Below, piece by piece: positions 1 to 4,653 of a DNA stretch of 7,263 nt (positions are counted from its first letter, which is position 1; the number at the start of each line of letters is the position of its first letter). The position numbers were made by a program, and so were the translations under genes. This DNA comes from an uncultured Enterococcus sp. (GTDB taxonomy: Bacteria; Bacillota; Bacilli; Lactobacillales; Enterococcaceae). The notes below the pieces were generated by a model. It made no database searches. It saw nothing but the letters and a program-made list of their open reading frames with translations, and was not told where the DNA came from. The stretch spans positions 1 to 7,263 of the forward strand of contig CAMJVA010000081.1 of assembly GCA_946409145.1 (NCBI GenBank), given 5' to 3'.

Positions 1-281
1 ATGTGAGAGAAGTCTCTTTATTGGCAGATTATTTTGTTATTTGTCATGGAGGTTCTGAAAGACAATTAAAAGCCATTGTAGATGCCATTGAAGAAGAAGT
101 AGAAAAAGCTAATTTTTCAGTCAAACGTATTGAAGGAAAAGATGGCGCCAAATGGATTTTAATGGATTTAGGGGATGTGATCGTTCACGTCTTCTCTGAA
201 TCTGAAAGAAGTTTTTACAATTTAGAAAAATTATGGCAAGATGCTCCAATGGTGGATCTTACTAGTTATATTGAGGAATAA
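1..281 (+). CDS. rsfS: Ribosome silencing factor RsfS, 3' part (5' end outside window)
   Basis: RsfS (YbeB/Iojap family, formerly YqeL in Bacillus) binds ribosomal protein uL14 and blocks joining of the 30S and 50S subunits, damping translation in starvation. The visible frame carries the family core at its left edge, REVSLLADYFVICHG, followed by SERQLKAIVDAI, the GKDGAKWILMDLGDVIVHVF block and the C-terminal RSFYNLEKLW segment. About 93 residues are present against a family length near 115-120, so roughly 25 N-terminal codons are missing. The reading frame is open through bases 1-2, and the GTG at position 3 is the internal Val of the usual D-V-R-E-V-S stretch, not the start. The stop is TAA at 279-281. 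The next gene starts 3 bases later, so the two are almost certainly co-transcribed and possibly translationally coupled. In related Firmicutes the genes upstream are nadD and yqeK. Identification is secure; only the truncation by the window edge limits it. Confidence 0.96.
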   Translation, partial: VREVSLLADYFVICHGGSERQLKAIVDAIEEEVEKANFSVKRIEGKDGAKWILMDLGDVIVHVFSESERSFYNLEKLWQDAPMVDLTSYIEE

Positions 282-284
282 AAC

Positions 285-1007
285 GTGAATTACGAAACTT
301 TTGCAGAAGTCTATGACACGATTATGGATAATACGTTGTATAATGAATGGTTATCTTTTACCAAGCGTCATTTAACTGGAAACAATATTTTAGAGCTCGC
401 TTGTGGCACGGGAGATTTAGCTGTTTTTCTCGCTAAAGAAGGCTTTACTGTGACGGGCTTAGATCTTTCAGAAGAAATGCTTTCTGTAGCCGATCAAAAA
501 GCCTTTGACAATAAGGTAGAGATTGCTTTTTTACAAGGGGATATGCGTGAACTTCCAGAAATAAATGCCTTTGATGGGGTGACGTGTTACTCTGATTCTT
601 TATGCTATTTAAAAAGTGAAGAAGAAGTATTGCAAGCTTTTAAAGGGGTTTATAGTAATTTAAAAGTAGGCGGACATTTTTTATTTGATGTTCATTCTCC
701 TTACCAAATTACAGAAGGTTTTTTAGATTATAGTTTCCACGATCAAACAGAAAATTTTGCTTTTTTGTGGGATTCTTATCCAGGAGAGACTCCTTTATCT
801 GTGAGTCATTATTTAACTTTTTTCATTAAAGAAGGAGAAAGTTTTCAACGATACGATGAGCTTCATGAAGAAAGAACCTATGATTTAGCTACTTTTAAAA
901 AGTTATTGAAAGAAGCTGGATTTAAAAATCTCCAAGTCTTTGGGGATTTCACCGATGAAGCACCAACAGATAAAACGAGAAGATTATTTTTCAAAGGAGA
1001 AAAATAA
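285..1007 (+). CDS. yqeM: Class I SAM-dependent methyltransferase, YqeM-like
   Basis: A 240-residue cytoplasmic methyltransferase with a Rossmann-type SAM-binding fold. Motif I is ELACGTGD (residues 37-44). The acidic end of strand 2 is in GLDLS (D60). The motif III region is GDMREL (85-90), and the motif IV region is FDGVTCYSDSLCYL (96-109). A VGGHFLFDVHSPY segment follows, as is usual in this family. No membrane segment is seen. The start is GTG, preceded by a GAGGA ribosome-binding site lying inside the last codons of rsfS (274-278), with 6 bases between it and the GTG. The N-terminus MNYETFAEVYD fits the family, so no upstream start is needed. The position right after rsfS matches Bacillus subtilis yqeM (yqeL-yqeM). 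The methyl acceptor is not known to me and cannot be read from the sequence. The conserved place beside rsfS and tmcAL hints at a ribosome or tRNA substrate, but that is inference. Confidence 0.85.
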   Translation: MNYETFAEVYDTIMDNTLYNEWLSFTKRHLTGNNILELACGTGDLAVFLAKEGFTVTGLDLSEEMLSVADQKAFDNKVEIAFLQGDMRELPEINAFDGVTCYSDSLCYLKSEEEVLQAFKGVYSNLKVGGHFLFDVHSPYQITEGFLDYSFHDQTENFAFLWDSYPGETPLSVSHYLTFFIKEGESFQRYDELHEERTYDLATFKKLLKEAGFKNLQVFGDFTDEAPTDKTRRLFFKGEK

Positions 1008-1021
1008 GAAAAAAAGCCATT

Positions 1022-1065
1022 AAAAAGTGTGTTGAAAGTCTTTGACTTAAACACACTTTTTTCTT
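1022..1065 (+). terminator. Rho-independent terminator after the methyltransferase gene
   Basis: A perfect 12-bp outer stem pairs AAAAAGTGTGTT (1022-1033) with AACACACTTTTT (1050-1061). It is topped by a 5-bp inner stem, AAGTC (1036-1040) with GACTT (1044-1048), closed by a TTT loop. A T-rich tail runs from 1057 to 1065. It starts 15 bases after the stop codon of the methyltransferase gene. The A-rich 5' arm gives a U tract on the opposite strand as well, so it could work both ways. Confidence 0.88.
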
Positions 1066-1121
1066 CTAAAATAAGTGAAAGAAATTTTTATAAAACTTTA
1101 TCTTGTGGGAAAGTTTTTATC

Positions 1122-1128
1122 AAGGAGG
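1122..1128 (+). promoter_or_regulatory. Ribosome-binding site fixing the tmcAL start
   Basis: AAGGAGG at 1122-1128 lies 6 bases before the ATG at 1135. The reading frame stays open further upstream to a GTG at 1075, which would add 20 residues. That GTG lacks a Shine-Dalgarno sequence, and the added residues do not look like the family. The ATG at 1135 puts the VGVIVEYNPFH motif at residue 4, as in known TmcAL proteins. Confidence 0.9.
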
Positions 1129-1134
1129 CATTTT

Positions 1135-2286
1135 ATGAAAGCAGTGGGCGTAATTGTAGAGTATAATCCTTTTCATTTAGGGCATAAATATCATTTGCAA
1201 AAAGCAAGAGAGACGAGTCAAGCTGATGTTGTGGTGGCTATAATGAGTGGCAATTTTTTACAACGAGGAGAGCCAAGTATTTTAGATAAATGGCAACGAG
1301 CCCAAACAGCTCTTTTAAATGGTTGCGATTTAGTCGTGGAACTTCCAGTCCATTACGCTTTACAAAGTGCAGATTTTTTTGCTAGAGGAGCTATAACATT
1401 ACTTCATGCTTTAAAAGTAGAGGCCTTATGTTTTGGCACAGAAGTAACGAATTTTCCTTATGAAACTTTTGGGAAAACCATGCTTTTAAAAGAAGAACAA
1501 ATAAAAGAAGAATTGGAAAAATTAAAACATACTGGTATGAGCTATCCTAATCAAATGCGCGTAGTTTATGAAAAATTAGGTCTTCAAGGCCAGTTCAATC
1601 AACAAACACCGAATCATTTATTAGGGTTAACTTATGCAAGAGAACAAGCAAGAATCGCTCCTGAAATGTCCCTTTTACCTATTGAGCGCCTTGGTCAAGG
1701 GTATAAAGATAAAGGAAATAATGAAGGTTTTCTCTCTGGAACGAGTATTCGAGAATTTGCAAAAGAAGGAGACTTTGAAAAAATTAAAGGAAAAGTCCCA
1801 GAACAAACTTATACTGATTTAACAACCAGTTCTTTAGTTTCTTGGGAAAATTATTTTCCTTACTTGAAATATGAACTTTTAGCGAGTAGCAGCGAGGATT
1901 TGAAAAAAATTTACCAAATGACAGAAGGGTTAGAAAAACGCCTGAAATTAGCCAAAGATGCAGAAAATTTCTGGCAATTAGAGACAGTTTTAAAAACAAA
2001 ACGCTACTCTAAAGTGCGTCTCCGTCGTCTCTTAAGTTACGTTTTATTACAAATTAAACAAGAAGAAATGCTCGCACAAGAAGATTTTTTAAATGTTTTA
2101 GGGTTTACTAAAGCAGGACAAAGTTATTTATCTGAAATTAAAAAAACACTCAATTTGCCATTAATTACTAAGAGAAAAAAGAATCAAGAAGAGTTACTCC
2201 GTTTAAATCACCGAGTAGATGAAATTTACGCTTTATCTCCAGGAGTTCAGGATCAAATTTTTGCTAGATTACCTCTTAGAGTGTAA
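1135..2286 (+). CDS. tmcAL: tRNA(Met) cytidine acetate ligase TmcAL (YlbM family)
   Basis: TmcAL uses ATP and acetate to make acetyl-AMP and then N4-acetylcytidine at wobble position C34 of elongator tRNA-Met, helping to keep AUG and AUA reading apart. The 383-residue protein opens with the nucleotidyltransferase signature VGVIVEYNPFHLGH (residues 4-17), which holds the HxGH nucleotide-binding element. Further family blocks are IMSGNFLQRGEPSILDKW (36-53), VVELPVHYALQSAD (67-80), FGTE with G101, TPNHLLGLTY (158-167) and SGTSIREF (201-208). The C-terminal half is Lys-rich and less conserved, as expected for the tRNA-binding part. The protein is a little shorter than B. subtilis YlbM (about 415 residues) but has no visible break. 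The start is ATG with a strong ribosome-binding site, not the upstream in-frame GTG at 1075. A terminator separates it from the methyltransferase gene, so it needs read-through or its own promoter. No terminator is seen after it, so its transcript may run into the yebC-family gene. Confidence 0.94.
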   Translation: MKAVGVIVEYNPFHLGHKYHLQKARETSQADVVVAIMSGNFLQRGEPSILDKWQRAQTALLNGCDLVVELPVHYALQSADFFARGAITLLHALKVEALCFGTEVTNFPYETFGKTMLLKEEQIKEELEKLKHTGMSYPNQMRVVYEKLGLQGQFNQQTPNHLLGLTYAREQARIAPEMSLLPIERLGQGYKDKGNNEGFLSGTSIREFAKEGDFEKIKGKVPEQTYTDLTTSSLVSWENYFPYLKYELLASSSEDLKKIYQMTEGLEKRLKLAKDAENFWQLETVLKTKRYSKVRLRRLLSYVLLQIKQEEMLAQEDFLNVLGFTKAGQSYLSEIKKTLNLPLITKRKKNQEELLRLNHRVDEIYALSPGVQDQIFARLPLRV

Positions 2287-2305
2287 GCAAAAATCTAAAA
2301 ATAAC

Positions 2306-2333
2306 TTGCAAAAATTCAGCTGATAGGTATAAT
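2306..2333 (+). promoter_or_regulatory. Sigma-A type promoter for the yebC-family gene
   Basis: A -35 box TTGCAA (2306-2311) and a perfect -10 box TATAAT (2328-2333) are separated by 16 bases. They lie in the short gap between tmcAL and the yebC-family gene. Transcription should begin near 2340, giving a leader of about 30 bases with an AGAAGGG ribosome-binding site at 2351-2357. Confidence 0.8.
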
Positions 2334-2368
2334 CGTTATGTATTGATTTAAGAAGGGTAAGTGAAAAC

Positions 2369-3088
2369 ATGGGACGCAAATGGTTCAATATTAAAGATAA
2401 AAAAGCCGAAAAAGAAAAACAAGCCAGTCGAGTAAATGCCAAATTCGGTATTGAAATTTATATGGCAGCAAAAGCGGGAACACCTGATCCTGTGGGAAAT
2501 CAAAAATTACATTTTGCCATTGAACGGGCAAAAATGAATAATGTGCCTCGTCACGTCATTGACCGGGCTATTGAAAAAGCAAAAGGCTCCGCTGATGAAA
2601 ACTATTCTGAATTACGTTATGAAGGCTTTGGACCAAATGGTTCTATGCTAGTAGTAGATGCGGTGACTAATAACGTAAACCGAACAGCAGCAGATGTGAG
2701 AGCAGCTTTTGGTAAAAATGGCGGAAATATGGGGGTTACAGGTTCTGTAGCTTACATGTTTGACAGCAATGCTATTTTCGGTCTTCCAAAAGGAGACGCT
2801 GATGAAATTTTAGAACTTTTAATGGATGCAGATTTAGACATTAAAGATGTTGTACAAGAAGATGAACAAGTGGTTATTTATGGTCAACCTAATGATTTTT
2901 CTGCTATTCAACAAACTTTAAAAGAAAATGGTTATGAAGAATTTACCGCTGCTGAAATTGCGATGATTCCACAAAATGAAATTACTTTAAGCGGGGAAGA
3001 CCTAGAAAAATTTGAAAAACTAATTGACGTACTAGAAGATAACGAAGATGTACAAAACGTTTATCACAATGTTGACTTAGGAGAATAA
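2369..3088 (+). CDS. yebC: YebC/PmpR family protein, YeeI (YebC2) type
   Basis: A 239-residue YebC/PmpR/TACO1 family protein. The N-terminus MGRKWFNIKDKKAEKEKQASR is the form seen in B. subtilis YeeI and streptococcal homologues, unlike the MAGHSKWANIKHRK start of E. coli YebC. Family blocks in order are KFGIEIYMAAKAG (25-37), LHFAIERAKMNNVPRHVIDRAI (47-68), ELRYEGFGPNGSMLVVDAVTNNVNRT (81-106) and FGKNGGNMGVTGSVAYMF (114-131), then the acidic C-terminal domain ending DNEDVQNVYHNVDL. Members were long annotated as DNA-binding transcriptional regulators. Later work on YebC and mitochondrial TACO1 supports a role in relieving ribosomes stalled at proline-rich sequences. The sequence alone does not decide between the two. 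The gene has its own promoter; the ribosome-binding site is 11 bases from the ATG, slightly long. It is followed by a strong terminator, so it probably forms a single-gene unit, with possible read-through from tmcAL. Confidence 0.93.
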   Translation: MGRKWFNIKDKKAEKEKQASRVNAKFGIEIYMAAKAGTPDPVGNQKLHFAIERAKMNNVPRHVIDRAIEKAKGSADENYSELRYEGFGPNGSMLVVDAVTNNVNRTAADVRAAFGKNGGNMGVTGSVAYMFDSNAIFGLPKGDADEILELLMDADLDIKDVVQEDEQVVIYGQPNDFSAIQQTLKENGYEEFTAAEIAMIPQNEITLSGEDLEKFEKLIDVLEDNEDVQNVYHNVDLGE

Positions 3089-3094
3089 AAGGAT

Positions 3095-3130
3095 AAAGTC
3101 AGGCTGGGTAAAATCCAACCTGACTTTTTT
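3095..3130 (+). terminator. Strong Rho-independent terminator after the yebC-family gene
   Basis: AAAGTCAGG (3095-3103) pairs perfectly with CCTGACTTT (3119-3127). One C-A mismatch follows, then four more pairs (3105-3108 with 3114-3117, the last a G-T pair) around a TAAAA loop. The run of T at 3125-3130 completes the signal. It begins 7 bases after the stop codon. Confidence 0.93.
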
Positions 3131-3200
3131 AAAGTTAAAGGGATTATAAAACTTTTAGATGAAAAACATCATATTTATCAGTGGTTCGCATTATTTTTAT

Positions 3201-3328
3201 CTGGACATTGTCCAGCTTTACGAGCTAGCTCTCGGTGCAAAATCACTTGCTGAATTCGCGACAAAATTCATCGCTATAATTCCTCAAGCGCATTTTGCTT
3301 GAGAGCTGAACGAGCTCGTTCAGCTTTT
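3201..3328. repeat. GC-richer palindromic island: long imperfect hairpin, possible dispersed repeat or structured RNA
   Basis: This island fills most of the 281-base gap between yebC and the lipid kinase gene. By hand count, 3201-3330 is about 45% G+C, against about 23% for 3131-3200 and 34% for 3331-3410. A 112-nt imperfect hairpin can form from 3214 to 3325. Its seven helices are 3214-3217/3322-3325, 3220-3226/3313-3319, 3227-3233/3301-3307, 3237-3243/3292-3298, 3246-3249/3285-3288, 3252-3256/3278-3282 and 3258-3261/3271-3274, about 38 pairs in all, with a 9-nt loop. Smaller competing hairpins exist: CTGGAC/GTCCAG (3201-3215), CTCAAGC/GCTTGAG (3283-3303) and a perfect 22-bp palindrome (3304-3325). 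The dyads and base composition are seen directly. Reading it as a dispersed intergenic repeat or an RNA element is inference, because only one copy lies in the window. No flanking target-site duplication was recognised. Confidence 0.6.
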
Positions 3329-3356
3329 CTTACTACATATAAGCCAGTCTTTCTTT

Positions 3357-3384
3357 TTGTCCCTTGACCATTCCTTGTTACAAT
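3357..3384 (+). promoter_or_regulatory. Probable promoter of the lipid kinase gene
   Basis: A -10 box TACAAT (3379-3384) carries an extended-10 TG at 3376-3377. A partial -35 box TTGTCC (3357-3362) lies 16 bases upstream. A better-looking TTGACC at 3364-3369 is only 9 bases from this -10 and has no good partner downstream. Transcription would begin near 3391, with the AAAGGAG ribosome-binding site at 3397-3403. Confidence 0.6.
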
Positions 3385-3411
3385 TAGTTTAAGAAGAAAG
3401 GAGCTGAAAAA

Positions 3412-4302
3412 ATGAAAAAAAGATATAAAGAAGCGTGGATTATCTTAAACCCCAGTTCAGGACAAGAAGCAGGAGAAAAATTAGCGGAAGAGATTCAAGA
3501 AAAAGTTTCTGAGGTGGCTGAAAATGTTGTTTTAAAAGAAACAAAAAAAGAAGGAGATGCTACAGAATTTGCTAAAGAAGCTGCCACACAAGAAATTCCT
3601 TATGTGATTGCAGTAGGGGGAGACGGGACAGTCAATGAAGTGTGTAATGGTATAGGAAATTTTGAAAATCCTCCCCATTTAGGGATAGTTCCTTTGGGTA
3701 CTGTGAATGACTGGGCCCAAGCACTAGGGATTCCAGTGGAAGAAAAAGAGGCCATTGCAACTTTGACCTCTGCCAATATGCAATCTGTGGATCTTGGAAA
3801 AGTGAATGATTTATTGTTTACAAATCTTCTTGCTTTAGGAACAGTTCCTAAAGCCATTAATGATACAAGTATTGAGGATAAAACAAAATTAGGTCCTTTA
3901 GCTTATTTGAAAGACGCCTTATCAGCAATAATGGAAAATGAAGAATTTCATGTGGTTGTAAAAAGCTCTGAAGGAAATTATCAAGGGAATGCAGCTGCTG
4001 TTATTGTCTTAATGACAGCTCAAATTGCGGGGATTTCTGACCTTGTTTCTGATGCTAAATTAGATGATGGTCAATGTGGGGTATTAGTATTTAAAAAATT
4101 AGGGTTAAAAGAAGTCATAGATATAACGCCAAAACTTTTAACGAAAAAAATTCAAAGTAGTGAAAATATCTTTTATTTTCGGACAAAAAATGTTGAAATT
4201 TCGGGAACTCAAGTAGGGGCCACTGTTGACGGGGATGACTATGAAGCCTGGCCCATGGAAATTAGTATTTTAGAAAAAAAACTTTCAGTAGTAGTGCCGT
4301 AA
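3412..4302 (+). CDS. Diacylglycerol/lipid kinase of the YegS/BmrU/DgkB family
   Basis: A 296-residue DAGK-catalytic-domain protein, expected to phosphorylate a lipid such as diacylglycerol with ATP at the inner face of the membrane. No membrane segment is visible. The N-terminal domain shows IILNPSSG (residues 10-17), the nucleotide-binding motif GGDGTVNEV (69-77) and PLGTVNDWA (94-102). Then come the TNLLALG stretch (137-143), KTKLGPLAYLKDAL (157-170) and LDDG (217-220) of the C-terminal beta-sandwich. Near the end, family members often have DGE; here it is DGD (273-275), with Asp where DgkB-type enzymes place a Glu thought to act as catalytic base. The start ATG has a clear AAAGGAG site 8 bases upstream. 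The gene appears to be a single unit with its own promoter. No forward terminator is seen before the thrS leader. The family assignment is firm. Whether it is the housekeeping DgkB or a YegS/BmrU-type paralogue of unknown substrate cannot be told here. Confidence 0.9.
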   Translation: MKKRYKEAWIILNPSSGQEAGEKLAEEIQEKVSEVAENVVLKETKKEGDATEFAKEAATQEIPYVIAVGGDGTVNEVCNGIGNFENPPHLGIVPLGTVNDWAQALGIPVEEKEAIATLTSANMQSVDLGKVNDLLFTNLLALGTVPKAINDTSIEDKTKLGPLAYLKDALSAIMENEEFHVVVKSSEGNYQGNAAAVIVLMTAQIAGISDLVSDAKLDDGQCGVLVFKKLGLKEVIDITPKLLTKKIQSSENIFYFRTKNVEISGTQVGATVDGDDYEAWPMEISILEKKLSVVVP

Positions 4303-4320
4303 ATTTTTATTGTAAAAAAG

Positions 4321-4345
4321 CAAGATAATTTTCGCCTTTATCTTG
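4321..4345 (-). terminator. Hairpin with a terminator-like tail on the minus strand
   Basis: CAAGATAA (4321-4328) pairs perfectly with TTATCTTG (4338-4345) around a 9-nt loop. On the + strand it is followed by seven A, not T. On the minus strand it is followed by C and then six T (complement of 4314-4319), the arrangement of an intrinsic terminator facing left. No minus-strand gene is visible, so its use is uncertain. It may also serve as a weak 3' end for the lipid kinase mRNA. Confidence 0.4.
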
Positions 4346-4371
4346 AAAAAAATTTTTAAAAGTGTTTTAAT
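4343..4371 (+). promoter_or_regulatory. Promoter of the thrS T-box transcript
   Basis: A -35 box TTGAAA (4343-4348) and a -10 box TTTAAT (4366-4371) are separated by 17 bases, with an extended-10 TG at 4363-4364. Transcription would start near 4378, just before the first T-box helix, so promoter and leader fit each other. The -35 box overlaps the 3' arm of the hairpin at 4321-4345. Confidence 0.68.
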
Positions 4372-4377
4372 GTAACC

Positions 4378-4602
4378 ATAACCGATTAGAAAAAAGACAC
4401 CAACATATGATGAGTCTTTTAGAGAGGAAAACCTTGGCTGGAAGTTTTCTAGATGTCTAATATGCTTGACCACTTTTTTGACTGTAATAATAATACAGCG
4501 GGGCAGCTCGTTAAAACTTTGAGGAAGCATTGTGCTTCAAATTTAGGTGGAACCACGTTATTTACGTCCTAATTTGTCTTTTGACAAATTAGGACTTTTT
4601 TT
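4378..4602 (+). promoter_or_regulatory. Threonine T-box riboswitch leader controlling thrS
   Basis: The leader senses uncharged tRNA-Thr and then lets transcription pass into thrS. Stem I is closed by AAAAAAG (4390-4396) with CTTTTTT (4473-4479). The specifier loop on the 3' side holds ACC (4469-4471), a threonine codon, followed by A. CATAT/ATATG (4404-4408/4460-4464) forms the next helix, followed by a GATGA bulge (4409-4413), AGAGAG (4421-4426) and a distal helix GAAAAC/GTTTTC (4427-4432/4444-4449) with loop TTGGCTGG. Stem III is GAAGCA/TGCTTC (4524-4529/4533-4538). The T-box proper, AGGTGGAACCACG, is at 4545-4557. The antiterminator pairs TTAGG (4543-4547) with CCTAA (4568-4572), leaves the 7-nt bulge TGGAACC (4548-4554), and pairs ACG (4555-4557) with CGT (4565-4567). 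The specifier predicts reading of the GGU anticodon. The bulge UGGA predicts a tRNA discriminator U, if pairing is strict. Confidence 0.95.
4566..4602 (+). terminator. T-box regulated terminator upstream of thrS
   Basis: A perfect 13-bp stem pairs GTCCTAATTTGTC (4566-4578) with GACAAATTAGGAC (4583-4595) around a TTTT loop, followed by seven T (4596-4602). Its 5' arm includes CCTAA and CGT, which the antiterminator uses instead when uncharged tRNA-Thr is bound, so the two structures exclude each other. Confidence 0.95.
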
Positions 4603-4653
4603 ATTTTAAAAAGAAAACTTACCATGGAAGTTTTACTTTAAGGAGGAAGAAAA

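Noticed and set aside
1075..1134. Upstream GTG start giving tmcAL 20 extra residues
   Set aside because: There is no ribosome-binding site for that GTG, the extra residues do not resemble the family, and the ATG at 1135 has an ideal AAGGAGG site.
1634..1999. Open frames inside tmcAL on both strands
   Set aside because: They overlap a well-supported gene in other frames, have skewed compositions and match no family.
3120..3150. Possible promoter CTGACT with TATAAA reading into the palindromic island
   Set aside because: The spacing is 19 bases, the -35 lies in the yebC terminator stem and lacks the first T; too weak to list without a mapped start site.
3600..3857. 85-codon minus-strand frame inside the lipid kinase gene
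   Set aside because: It is the reverse-strand shadow of the conserved GGDGT and PLGTVND region of the kinase.
4285..4530. 81-codon minus-strand open frame across the T-box leader
   Set aside because: It is antisense to a structured leader, has no recognisable domain and no ribosome-binding site; the T-box explains the conservation.
4624..4641. Five-codon minigene (MEVLL) ending on the thrS ribosome-binding site
   Set aside because: It has no ribosome-binding site of its own, and control of thrS is already explained by the T-box; the overlap is probably chance.
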